Assembly (NCBI GenBank): GCA_919902995.1
Contig: CAKKSD010000020.1
Coordinates: 1 to 38,150 of the forward strand
Direction of reading: 5' to 3'
DNA length: 38,150 bases
Origin: Thermodesulfovibrionia bacterium
Lineage (GTDB): Bacteria; Nitrospirota; Thermodesulfovibrionia; JACRGW01
Below, in pieces: positions 6,770 through 15,068 of the stretch. The notes beneath the pieces were generated by a model. It was not told where the DNA came from. It made no database searches and saw only the letters and a list, made by a program, of their open reading frames with translations. How positions within the stretch are numbered: the stretch's first letter is position 1; the number at the start of each line of letters is the position of its first letter. The translations under genes were made by a program, and so were the position numbers.

Positions 6770-8542
6770 ATGGAAAGAGAGATTATTGCAACCTTAAGGG
6801 CAGCTACTGCTAAGCCGGATTACCTCACTACAGAAAAGTTCGATGCTATACTCGGGGGATGGGGCGTATTTAATCTGGGGGTATGGGCCGCCGCAAATGT
6901 TATTGCCAAAGAGATTCAGAAAGGCAAAAAAATGAAACTTGAAGTAACAAATGAGGCCTATACCGATGTTGATGAGATTGCAAAAAAGGCTGTTAAAAAA
7001 CTTATGGAATGTGGCGCTGATCCCGCAAATGCAGCCCTGACTACAGCAACACTACTATACTGGGCAGGTGTTAATGTCCAATGCGGGATCCCATGCCCCA
7101 ATAGGAAGCTTGGGGCTGTCACAAGGATGGCCGCTGGGATACCTTCCGGTCGTGTCTCTTCCATCCCAACCGAGAAGCTCAATAATAAGGTCTCAGGATT
7201 TGCCGCAACGCTTGCGATATACCAGGCCTTAGAAAAGGAGCATCTCGCACCCTTTGATTCTAAACTATTGCCATTAGGTATCGGAGGGAGCCCTTTCGTA
7301 GGGCACACTGCTATTGGAGAGGATCATCTCTTCCCTAAGTTGGGGCAGAAACTCGCAAGGATAGGCACACGGGCAATGTTGAAAGCCTACGAATCTGCAG
7401 GTATGCGTGCATGCCGCTGGATGTCTGCCCTCTTTGGAACTGCAGCTTCACTCGAAATAATACATCCTGATGCCTATGTTGGTGAAGAATATGGACAATT
7501 TTTAGTAACAAGGACACCCGAGGTAGTTGCAACAGCTGCAGTTGAAGAGGCAGGAATGCCTGCGGTAATCCATATCCGCGGAACCAATGAAGAACTCAAA
7601 ACATCCCGCATCGTTGGTGACCTTGCCCTTATACTGAAAGATTCTGGAACTCCCACAGTAGTCGGAATGATAATGTTCAATGAAATCTGTTCTATAATCA
7701 AAGAAGGGGCAGCCCTCGGTGTTGGGAGGGCTGGAGGTCCTCTGTTGTTACCTCTTAACCACTGGGTTACATCCCCTTCTCTGGCTCTTTATCTTTTAGG
7801 AAAGGGTGCCACACAGGATGAGATTATCGCAATAATACGTGAAACTATGAATGGATACTTTCAAAAAGAGGATGCAACGGTTGCAACAAATATACTGGCT
7901 CGTCGTGCAGAGTTTATAGAGAGAGGTCCACTCACAGAGGCAATAATCAGGGCTACTGAGCCAGGAATGACTAATTCCATCGTCAAAAGGGCAATTTATT
8001 CTTATGACCAGATGAAAGGTGGAAAATCTCTAACTGAACTTCTCGAAGATATTCAAAAAAGACATATTGATGCAATAGCAAATGCCGTTTCAAAAACAAT
8101 GAGTAAGGTATTGAACAAAGATATCGAATATATAAGGTTTAAGAATGTAAGACCAGGTGCAGGCAGGAGAACCCATAAATTCGCACAGAGACATTTTGCC
8201 TTTGATGCATATATAGATGTTGAAGTAAAGGTGAATGGTAAAATATATGAGTTGGAAAATCTACTGGCAAAAGTAGCACCAGAGGCGATTCTTAAGGGTG
8301 ATATGGAGACAATGGAAGCCCTTTCTGCGGTGGGTATGGCTGTTACAGAATTGCTTAATTCCGGTGCCTGTTCCATGGATGTAGTTGTCTGTGCCTGTAT
8401 GGCGGCGGCAATGGGAATGGGCCCAGAAGAGGCCGCAGAAAAGGCATCTGAAGTAGCCAATGTTATAATATCTATGCCTTCACTCAGTCTTAAAAAGGCA
8501 ACTCAGTTAGCATCTGACATAGTTAAGGGGCTTGATTTCTGA
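6770..8542 (+). CDS. Large soluble protein of unrecognised family (590 aa)
   Basis: I do not recognise this protein. It has no signal peptide and looks soluble, with alternating helices and glycine-rich loops. Notable parts: VQCGIPCPNRK (C105, C109); GIGGSPFVGHTAIGEDHLFPK (170-190), rich in conserved-looking G, H, D and E that could form a ligand or metal pocket; RAGGPLLLPLNHW (320-332); GAGRRTHKFAQRHFAFDAYID (463-483); and a small-residue, cysteine-containing C-terminal helix pair (SGACSMDVVVCACMAAAMGMG, C534, C541, C543). Other cysteines are C81, C215 and C307. AAAGGGG precedes ATG 6770. It sits between the membrane protein and the LarC2/LarE/CODH-like genes in an evident operon, so it is a prime candidate for the catalytic or substrate-handling component of the cluster. 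Confidence 0.85.
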   Translation: MEREIIATLRAATAKPDYLTTEKFDAILGGWGVFNLGVWAAANVIAKEIQKGKKMKLEVTNEAYTDVDEIAKKAVKKLMECGADPANAALTTATLLYWAGVNVQCGIPCPNRKLGAVTRMAAGIPSGRVSSIPTEKLNNKVSGFAATLAIYQALEKEHLAPFDSKLLPLGIGGSPFVGHTAIGEDHLFPKLGQKLARIGTRAMLKAYESAGMRACRWMSALFGTAASLEIIHPDAYVGEEYGQFLVTRTPEVVATAAVEEAGMPAVIHIRGTNEELKTSRIVGDLALILKDSGTPTVVGMIMFNEICSIIKEGAALGVGRAGGPLLLPLNHWVTSPSLALYLLGKGATQDEIIAIIRETMNGYFQKEDATVATNILARRAEFIERGPLTEAIIRATEPGMTNSIVKRAIYSYDQMKGGKSLTELLEDIQKRHIDAIANAVSKTMSKVLNKDIEYIRFKNVRPGAGRRTHKFAQRHFAFDAYIDVEVKVNGKIYELENLLAKVAPEAILKGDMETMEALSAVGMAVTELLNSGACSMDVVVCACMAAAMGMGPEEAAEKASEVANVIISMPSLSLKKATQLASDIVKGLDF

Positions 8543-8560
8543 AGGGACTCCAGCAAACAG

Positions 8561-8983
8561 GTGTTATTATCCAGAGAAGGTTATATAACAAGGGTTGCAG
8601 TATTGGGTCGGTATTGTTACCCTGAAAGAGGTGAAGAAACAGCCCTTACAGTCTTTTCCTCTTTAAAATGTGTCCTTCCAGTAGAAATTATTTATAACAT
8701 CTACGAATTGTTACCCGAACCAGTAAAGACCCTATGGAAAGATGCACCAATTAATGGGATTTCAAGCAACCCAGATTGTATAACCATTGCCAAGGAAATG
8801 GGGAGCTATCCTTACAGAGCTGCAGCAGAGAAGGCCTTTGAGGTAGTATTTGCATCTATTAGAGAAATCTTAGATAACGACAAAAAAAGCAGATTTATCA
8901 GTCTACTTCCATTACATCTCAGGGAATCCTTTGAACGTTCAAAATCCTGCATTCTTGATGGATCAGCTGAGGATTTTCTCTGA
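8561..8983 (+). CDS. Small helical protein, possibly DUF2267-like
   Basis: 140 residues from GTG 8561, 18 bases after the 590-residue protein. Two similar halves are visible: ITRVAVLGRYCYPERGEETALTVF...LLPEPVKTLW (about 9-60) and IAKEMGSYPYRAAAEKAFEVVFASIREIL...LLPLHLRESF (about 75-128). Each looks like a helical hairpin, reminiscent of DUF2267 proteins, where the repeated unit ends in LP-x-L-x-x-L/F. The start codon lacks a close Shine-Dalgarno. Function is unknown; coupling to the preceding gene suggests it acts with it. Confidence 0.6.
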   Translation: MLLSREGYITRVAVLGRYCYPERGEETALTVFSSLKCVLPVEIIYNIYELLPEPVKTLWKDAPINGISSNPDCITIAKEMGSYPYRAAAEKAFEVVFASIREILDNDKKSRFISLLPLHLRESFERSKSCILDGSAEDFL

Positions 8984-8993
8984 AGGTAATTTT

Positions 8994-9010
8994 TTGCTAA
9001 GTTTTAGCAA
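8994..9010. promoter_or_regulatory. Small hairpin between the 140-aa gene and the LarC2 gene
   Basis: TTGCTAA-GTT-TTAGCAA is a perfect 7-bp stem in the 50-base gap. There is no T-run after it, so it is more likely an operator, processing or attenuating structure than a terminator. The assignment is tentative. Confidence 0.3.
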
Positions 9011-9033
9011 TTGAGGAAATTTTCTAAACTATC

Positions 9034-9540
9034 ATGGTAAAAAAGGCACATCTCATATTTGCTCAGATTGATCATGTATCAGGAGAAATAACGGGTTTTG
9101 CTATCGGAAAGATAATGGAGTTAGGCGCTAACAATGTCCAGCTTATCCCTACCATTACAAAGAAAAATCGTCCTGGGTATATAATTATAATCGATACAAA
9201 TGCAAAACATGAAAAGGAGATAGCCAAATTCCTTGTGAGGGAACTCAAGATATCTGGCTATCACAGGATTGGCACCAATCATATATTTCATAAGATCACA
9301 TTCATTAAGAAGAATCTTAAAATTAATATAAACGGAAAGAGTAGATCTGTTCATTGCGAGATAAAACTTATCGGAGATAAATCGAGACCGTTATCTGTTG
9401 ATATCGAACATGATTTCCTTGTCAAGATTCAGAAATTATTAACCAATAAATCGAATTCCTTTATCTCATTAAGTGAATTAAGGACATCTATAGAATCAAA
9501 ACTTACGGGGTCTAAGGATGAGATCATTATAGAGAGATAG
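9034..9540 (+). CDS. Free-standing LarC C-terminal (LarC2-like) domain
   Basis: 168 residues. The first 95 match the C-terminal domain of LarC, the CTP-dependent cyclometallase that inserts nickel into the pincer nucleotide of lactate racemase: IDHVSGEITGFAIGKIMELGANNVQLIPT corresponds to the family's DDMTGE block, and TKKNRPGYIIII to its KKNRPG block. The nickel-delivering N-terminal LarC1 domain is absent. Residues about 100-168 are less recognisable. It lies 19 bases upstream of larE, as expected of a cofactor pathway pair, but no LarB, LarC1 or LarA is present in the window. It may act on a different nucleotide or metal, or work with LarC1 encoded elsewhere. Confidence 0.75.
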   Translation: MVKKAHLIFAQIDHVSGEITGFAIGKIMELGANNVQLIPTITKKNRPGYIIIIDTNAKHEKEIAKFLVRELKISGYHRIGTNHIFHKITFIKKNLKININGKSRSVHCEIKLIGDKSRPLSVDIEHDFLVKIQKLLTNKSNSFISLSELRTSIESKLTGSKDEIIIER

Positions 9541-9559
9541 ATTATTTGCAGGGGATACC

Positions 9560-10414
9560 ATGAAAATAGAAGAAGAATATTTTGTAAAAACATCAGAAAT
9601 AAAACTAAATCACCTTAAAGAGTTTTTATTCTCTTTAAAGGCAGTCTGCATAGCTTACTCTGGAGGTGTCGATAGTACTTTCCTCTTAAAGGTCGCTAAA
9701 AATGTCCTTAAAGATAATATCCTTGCTATCACAGCAACCTCTCCAACCTATCCCCAACATGAGCTTAAGGAGGCTATTGCATTAGCCCAAGAGATCGGGG
9801 TAAGACATCTAATCATATCTTCAAATGAACTTGATATACCAGGTTTCTCAGAGAATAATCCGAGTCGATGTTATTATTGTAAAAATGATCTCTTTCAGAA
9901 ACTGAAAGAAGAGGCAGAGAAATATGGAATAAGTAATATTGCCGATGGCTCTAATTGTGACGACAAGAAAGATTTCAGGCCAGGAAGAAAGGCAGCAGAA
10001 GAATTGGGGATATTAAGTCCCCTTATAGTGGCAGGTCTAACCAAAAAAGATATCCGTTACCTGTCAAGGCAGTTAGATTTACCTACTTGGAATAAACCAT
10101 CTCTTGCCTGTCTTTCTTCAAGAATACCCTATTATGAAACAATAACAGAAGAAAAATTGAATCGGATAGAAAAGGCAGAGGCGTTCCTGAGGGAATTGGG
10201 ATTCACCCAGTTTAGAGTAAGACATCATGATGGACTGGCAAGGATAGAATTAATTACTGAGGAGATGTCCCTTCTTAGTAGTAACGAACTGCGATCCTCA
10301 ATATATAATGTTCTCAAAAAGCTGGGATTTAGTTATGTGACAGTTGACCTCCTTGGCTATAGATCGGGTTCGCTTAATGAGGTAGTGAAGGCATACGATA
10401 AAGATCCTCTGTAA
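9560..10414 (+). CDS. larE: LarE-type ATP-dependent sulfur transferase, three-cysteine form
   Basis: 284 residues, a typical LarE length. The PP-loop SGGVDS is at 34-39; the family block PSRCYYCKNDLF gives C104 and C107; ADGSN-DD is at 128-135; and LACLSSRIPYYETI contains C184, which corresponds to the sacrificial cysteine of Lactobacillus LarE. Having CxxC plus the third cysteine marks the subclass thought to hold a [4Fe-4S] cluster that donates sulfur catalytically rather than sacrificing its own cysteine. LarE adenylates a nicotinate-derived mononucleotide and converts its carboxylates to thiocarboxylates for the nickel-pincer cofactor. AGGGGATACC precedes ATG 9560. Its place directly before the CODH-like gene suggests a role in making a cofactor or sulfur-containing site for this cluster. 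Confidence 0.93.
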   Translation: MKIEEEYFVKTSEIKLNHLKEFLFSLKAVCIAYSGGVDSTFLLKVAKNVLKDNILAITATSPTYPQHELKEAIALAQEIGVRHLIISSNELDIPGFSENNPSRCYYCKNDLFQKLKEEAEKYGISNIADGSNCDDKKDFRPGRKAAEELGILSPLIVAGLTKKDIRYLSRQLDLPTWNKPSLACLSSRIPYYETITEEKLNRIEKAEAFLRELGFTQFRVRHHDGLARIELITEEMSLLSSNELRSSIYNVLKKLGFSYVTVDLLGYRSGSLNEVVKAYDKDPL

Positions 10415-10449
10415 GTCGAGGCATAACTCAAAAGATTGGGCTGTATAGT

Positions 10450-12354
10450 ATGTATGAAAATATAAAGAGCGGGAACAAAAGTTCAGAACAGCTCATACAA
10501 TGGAGCAAGTCCTATTGGATCGAGACATGTTTTGACAGGGCTGAAAAAATAAAGCCTTGTCCATCAGGTGCCACAGGTGCATGCTGCAGAATCTGTCATA
10601 TGGGTCCATGCAGGTTCTTACAGAGCGGCGAAGGAAAAGTAGAAAAAGGTGTTTGTGGTGCAACACTTGCTACTGTTGTCTCAAGGAATATACTAAGGAT
10701 GTCTGCTGCTGGTGCTGCTGCACATTCAGATCAGGCAAGGGATTTAGCTCTTACATTGCTCGGCGTCGCAAATGGTAAGGTAAAAGACTTAAAGATAACT
10801 GATACAAAGAAACTCCACAGAATTGCAGGAATACTCGGAATAGAGTTTAGTCAAAGGGATATAGATAATGTTGCAAAAGATGTTGCAGAGACATTGCTCG
10901 AAGAATTTGGGAAACAGAAAGGTTCTTTAAGATTTATAAAACGTGCTCCCCAAAAAACGCAGGAGAGGTGGGAGAAATGGGGCATCATTCCATCTGGGAT
11001 TGACAGAGAGATTATAGAAGCGATGCATCGTACCAATATTGGTGTTGACCATGAACCTGACAGTCTTCTTTTGAGTACTCTTAAGGTCTCTTTGGCAGAT
11101 GGCTGGGGTGGAACTATGATCTCGGCAGATATTATGGATATCCTTTTTGGAATACCACAGCCTGTTAAATCACAGGGAGGTCTGGGACTATTCAAGGAGA
11201 AAGAGGTCAATCTGGTTTTTATCGGACATGATCCAACACTTTTAGGGGTGATTACTGAAGTAAGTTCGGAACCCGACATACTCGAATACGCTAATTCAAA
11301 GGGGGCAGAAGGAATTAATCTCAGCAATATATACAGCATGAAATATGGAATAAATATGTCAGGTGGATTTACCAATCAGGAACTCTGTTTAATTACTGGA
11401 CTTATTGATGCCATCGCCGTTGATTTCCAATGTATTATGCCAACCCTCATAGAGGTTGCAAATAATTTTCACACAAAGATAATAACAACATCTCAGAAGG
11501 CACGATTTCCTGGTGCCTTGCATGTACAGTACGATATAAACAGGGCAAAAGATACAGCCAGAGAAATAGTAAGAATCGCTATAGACAACTACCCTAACAG
11601 AACTGGAAGCGGAGAGCGAATAACTGAATATTTTTCTGTACTAAGTGGGTTTTCTCAAGAATATCTTGAAAGTATGAGCAATGGTACTACAGTACCCCCT
11701 TTCAGGATTATAAATGATGCGATCATTACTGGTAGAATCCGGGGGATAGTTGGGCTTATTGGAAGTGACAACCCCAGGGTTCAGGCAGCTGGCATTCATA
11801 GTTATCTCGCAAGGGAATTAATTGGAGATGATATATTGGTTTTATCTACAGAATGTGCCTCTGCTGCCTGTGCTCTTTCAGGGTATCTCAATCCAGAAAT
11901 TGCTCTTAAAGAGGCAGGTCCTGGGTTAATGGGCGCCTGTGAGGAAATAGGGATACCTCCGATAATTCACTTAGGTGGTTCTGTTGACAGCTCAAGGATT
12001 TTAACTATACTTTCAGCTATGGTAGATGAAGGCAGTCTTTCTGATGAGATTGGAGGCATACCCATTGTTATTATAGCGCCTGAGTGGTTGACTGAGAAAG
12101 AACTTTCTGCGGCGTGTTGTTTTGCTGCGTCAGGTATACCTGTTATTTTAGGAGGAACTTCTCCTATTGAGGCGAGTGAAGAGATAACAAAAATAATGAC
12201 AGAAGTATGGTTTGAAAGATTCAGGGGTGCGGTTCACTTTGAGACTAACCCCGAGAAGATATTTGACCTAACAATCGAATATATCGATAAGGCAAGGGAA
12301 GTGCTTAATCTCAGGGAATATGAGTACGGGAAATCGGGCGCTCTTAATGATTGA
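10450..12354 (+). CDS. cooS: Carbon monoxide dehydrogenase (CooS) homologue with degenerate C-cluster
   Basis: 634 residues, full length for CooS. The electron-transfer cysteines are intact: D-cluster C37 and C45; B-cluster C46, C49, C54 and C69 (GACCRICHMGPCRF). The catalytic C-cluster site is not. The His ligand is kept (H260, IGHDPTLLG), as are C328 (VDFQCIMPTL) and C469 (STECASAACA). The segment normally reading GICCTGNE is replaced and shortened (LSNIYSMKYG, 291-300), the expected GCNNPR is GSDNPR (S439), and the expected GSCVDNSR is GGSVDSSR (S511). Three of the usual cysteine ligands are therefore gone, so a normal NiFe4S4 cluster and CO oxidation are unlikely. This resembles the divergent CODH-V type, reported to hold a nickel-free oxo-containing cluster. 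No CooC or ACS genes are nearby. The stop overlaps the start of the NADH-oxidising subunit gene. Confidence 0.93.
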   Translation: MYENIKSGNKSSEQLIQWSKSYWIETCFDRAEKIKPCPSGATGACCRICHMGPCRFLQSGEGKVEKGVCGATLATVVSRNILRMSAAGAAAHSDQARDLALTLLGVANGKVKDLKITDTKKLHRIAGILGIEFSQRDIDNVAKDVAETLLEEFGKQKGSLRFIKRAPQKTQERWEKWGIIPSGIDREIIEAMHRTNIGVDHEPDSLLLSTLKVSLADGWGGTMISADIMDILFGIPQPVKSQGGLGLFKEKEVNLVFIGHDPTLLGVITEVSSEPDILEYANSKGAEGINLSNIYSMKYGINMSGGFTNQELCLITGLIDAIAVDFQCIMPTLIEVANNFHTKIITTSQKARFPGALHVQYDINRAKDTAREIVRIAIDNYPNRTGSGERITEYFSVLSGFSQEYLESMSNGTTVPPFRIINDAIITGRIRGIVGLIGSDNPRVQAAGIHSYLARELIGDDILVLSTECASAACALSGYLNPEIALKEAGPGLMGACEEIGIPPIIHLGGSVDSSRILTILSAMVDEGSLSDEIGGIPIVIIAPEWLTEKELSAACCFAASGIPVILGGTSPIEASEEITKIMTEVWFERFRGAVHFETNPEKIFDLTIEYIDKAREVLNLREYEYGKSGALND

Positions 12355-14582
12355 TTCCAAAACTTCCTGTATTAAATATGAATACTAAAATAGAAATACC
12401 TATACAAAAGCTTAATACCATAGAAGATCTTAAGGCTCTGAGAACACACTTGAAAGAAGAAACACTAAATTCTAACAGTAAGAGAGTTAAGATCTGCTGC
12501 GGGACTGCATGCAATGCTAATGGCTCTAAAAAGATTATCCAGGCCTTTGAGGAGGAATCAATAAAAAGGGACCTAAACATTGAGGCTATTAAGACAGGAT
12601 GTCAGGGGCTCTGTCAGAAAGGACCTGTTATGAAGATAGAGCCCAATGGATATTTTTATGTCAACGCAAGTTATAAGAATGTAAGCGAAATTCTTTCTAA
12701 GACCTTTTCTTCAAACAGGACTGTCAGGAGGCTCCTCTACAGGGAATCCATTTTAAATGATCCTATTACTCTGATGGATGATCTTCCTTTTTATAACAAA
12801 CAATTACGAGTTGTTTTAATGAATAACGGTAATATAGACCCGTGCAATATCAATCATTATATAGCGGTTGGTGGTTACAGTGCTTTAGAGAAGGTTCTCT
12901 CCTCTATGACACCAGATCAGGTAGTAGATGAGGTTAAGAGGTCAAACTTAAGGGGTCGCGGTGGTGCAGGATTTCCAACCGGGATAAAATGGGAATATAC
13001 AAAGAATGCTCCTGGAAATATTAAGTTTGTTATTGCTAATGGAGATGAGGGAGACCCTGGTGCATTTATGGACAGGTCTCTTATGGAGGGCGACCCACAG
13101 AGTATTCTTGAAGGTATGTTTATTGCAGCTTATTCGGTTAATGCCCGTTATGGTTTTATATATGTGCGTCACGAATACCCTTTAGCTGTTAAAACTCTCG
13201 CGATAGCCATTAAACAGGCTGAAATGCTTGGCTTACTTGGTGAAAACATACTCGGATCAGGTTTTGATTTCTCAATCTCTATTAGGGAAGGTGCTGGTGC
13301 GTTTGTCTGCGGTGAGGAAACTGCATTAATGCTCTCTATTGAGGGGAATCGTGGGATGCCAAGGTCAAGACCACCTTATCCTGCAATTGAAGGACTATGG
13401 AACAAGCCAACACTTATTAATAATGTTGAAACTCTTGCACAGATACCATATATAATCACTAAGGGAGCTGATTATTACAACGCCATTGGGACTGAGAGTA
13501 GCAAAGGTACAAAGGTTTTTGCTCTTACAGGTAAGGTTGTGAATACTGGCCTTGTTGAGGTTCCTATGGGAATAACCCTTAAAGAGATTATATACGATAT
13601 TGGTGGTGGTATTATGAACAACAAAAAATTCAAAGCCGTTCAGGCAGGCGGTCCTTCAGGTGGCTGTTTATCAGAAGATCACCTTGATCTATCTGTTGAT
13701 TTTGATTCTCTTATCAATGTCGGTTCAATGATGGGCTCAGGCGGGTTAGTTGTAATGGATGAAGACAACTGTATGGTTGATATAGCAAAATTCTTCATTT
13801 CTTTCACTCAGAGAGAGTCTTGCGGAAAATGCCCGACATGCAGAGTGGGAACTTATCGTATGCTTGATATACTTGAAAAGATAACCTCAGGAAATGGTGA
13901 AGAAGGAGATATAGAAAGGCTTGAAAGAATAGGCAATCTTGTAAAGTCAGGTTCACTGTGTGGGCTGGGTCAGACCGCTCCTAATCCTGTGCTTACTACT
14001 ATTAGGTATTTCCGTGATGAATATGAGGAACATATAAAAGATAAATTTTGCAGGGCAAATGTCTGTACTGGACTTGGAGTTTACAGGATTGACATGGCAG
14101 AGTGTTTTTTATGTGGAAGATGCAAAAATGCCTGTGCCTTTGAATCCGTTATTGAGACAAAGGATACCTTTTACATCGACAAGGATTATTGTACAAAGTG
14201 CAAGGCCTGTTATCTTGCATGCCCAATAGGGGCAGTCAAAATCGGAAGCAGGGTAATACCCTGGGTTGTTCCTGAACAATGCGAAGGATGCTCTGACTGT
14301 GTACATGCCTGTCCAGTACAGGGACTTAAGATGTATGAATCTGAGAATGAAGGAATTTTTATTCCCTGGATGTCAAATCCTGATAAATGTGTCAGCTGTG
14401 GTAAGTGCGCTGCTGTCTGTGCCAGCGCTGGTATTGTTCTGACCACCCATGTGGAAGATGCGAATAAAAGATTCCTTTCGAAAAAGCCAAAAGGTCTTAT
14501 ACAGGATGAGGAAGAAATAAAGAAACTAAGACAGTTAGCAACCGAATTTGAAAGTGTTGTTTTGCCGGAATTAAAAAAGTGA
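12351..14582 (+). CDS. NuoF/HydB-like NADH-dehydrogenase subunit with C-terminal polyferredoxin
   Basis: 743 residues if started at TTG 12351 (overlapping the cooS stop by 4 bases); ATG 12378 is an alternative. Domains: thioredoxin-like [2Fe-2S] domain (C49, C54, C84, C88); FMN/NADH domain with RGRGGAGFPTG (201-211) and NGDEGDPGAFMDR (230-242); SLBB region; N3-type [4Fe-4S] domain SCGKCPTCR plus C537; then four consecutive CxxCxxCxxxC modules at C585-595, C614-624, C644-654 and C680-690. Bifurcating hydrogenase HydB proteins share the first domains, but four C-terminal clusters are more than usual. It should take a hydride from NADH (or give one to NAD+) and pass single electrons along the Fe-S wire, here most plausibly to or from the CODH-like protein's B/D clusters. 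Confidence 0.92.
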   Translation: MIPKLPVLNMNTKIEIPIQKLNTIEDLKALRTHLKEETLNSNSKRVKICCGTACNANGSKKIIQAFEEESIKRDLNIEAIKTGCQGLCQKGPVMKIEPNGYFYVNASYKNVSEILSKTFSSNRTVRRLLYRESILNDPITLMDDLPFYNKQLRVVLMNNGNIDPCNINHYIAVGGYSALEKVLSSMTPDQVVDEVKRSNLRGRGGAGFPTGIKWEYTKNAPGNIKFVIANGDEGDPGAFMDRSLMEGDPQSILEGMFIAAYSVNARYGFIYVRHEYPLAVKTLAIAIKQAEMLGLLGENILGSGFDFSISIREGAGAFVCGEETALMLSIEGNRGMPRSRPPYPAIEGLWNKPTLINNVETLAQIPYIITKGADYYNAIGTESSKGTKVFALTGKVVNTGLVEVPMGITLKEIIYDIGGGIMNNKKFKAVQAGGPSGGCLSEDHLDLSVDFDSLINVGSMMGSGGLVVMDEDNCMVDIAKFFISFTQRESCGKCPTCRVGTYRMLDILEKITSGNGEEGDIERLERIGNLVKSGSLCGLGQTAPNPVLTTIRYFRDEYEEHIKDKFCRANVCTGLGVYRIDMAECFLCGRCKNACAFESVIETKDTFYIDKDYCTKCKACYLACPIGAVKIGSRVIPWVVPEQCEGCSDCVHACPVQGLKMYESENEGIFIPWMSNPDKCVSCGKCAAVCASAGIVLTTHVEDANKRFLSKKPKGLIQDEEEIKKLRQLATEFESVVLPELKK

Positions 14583-14603
14583 ATTAAGGAGGGGGTGTGG
14601 TCT

Positions 14604-14936
14604 ATGACAAAAGTGGTTGTCCTTGTTTTATCGGACCCTGAAGACAAAAGAAAGGTCATTACTGGATTAAAATTTGCAAAGATGGCAAAGGAGAGTGGAG
14701 AACTTGAGGATGTAAAACTTATAATATCAGCTCAAGCAGTAGGGATATTCAAAGATAGCTCTTACAGGGAAGTTATAGAAGAGGTTAAGGCAAGCGTTAA
14801 CGCTATGGCATGCAAAATGAATGTTGATGCAATTGGTATAGCAAAGGATGTCGAATCCTATGGAATACCAATCGCACCTGTAGGCAAAGAGCTTATCAAG
14901 CTGATAAAAGAGGGGTATGAGGTAGTCAGTTTTTAA
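14604..14936 (+). CDS. DsrE/DsrF-like small sulfur-relay-fold protein
   Basis: 110 residues from ATG 14604, chosen because AAGGAGGGG (14586-14594) sits 9 bases upstream; the GTG at 14595 directly abuts that site and is unlikely. The sequence starts with a Rossmann-like strand (TKVVVLVLSDPED) and ends in the typical DsrE pattern: VNAMACKMNVDAIGIAKD, GI-IAPVGKELIKLIKEGYEVVSF. A single cysteine in the MAC position corresponds to the family's reactive cysteine region. DsrE-like proteins handle persulfide sulfur in trans; with LarE nearby, a sulfur-delivery role is plausible but unproven. It lies 21 bases downstream of the HydB-like gene. Confidence 0.75.
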   Translation: MTKVVVLVLSDPEDKRKVITGLKFAKMAKESGELEDVKLIISAQAVGIFKDSSYREVIEEVKASVNAMACKMNVDAIGIAKDVESYGIPIAPVGKELIKLIKEGYEVVSF

Positions 14937-15068
14937 TATTTAGTGTATAACCCTTTTCAATTTAACTGGCGAAATATTTCTTTTCCGGTTTGCCTACTTT
15001 TATTATCGGTCTTCATGAAACATATCAGCAACCTGCAGGGTTTTACTAATCCATGACGTTGAGGCGAT

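Noticed and set aside
8053-8460. 135-codon minus-strand frame opposite the 590-residue gene
   Set aside because: It is a serine/alanine-rich shadow of the plus-strand coding frame, with no ribosome site or motif.
6770-8542. Assignment of the 590-residue protein to LarA or to L-serine dehydratase
   Set aside because: Glycine-rich blocks are superficially similar, but I could not match LarA's catalytic His/Lys pattern or serine dehydratase Fe-S cysteines.
10450-14582. Wood-Ljungdahl CODH/ACS or CO-dependent hydrogenase operon
   Set aside because: No acetyl-CoA synthase, corrinoid protein, CooC or hydrogenase genes are present, and the C-cluster ligands are partly lost.
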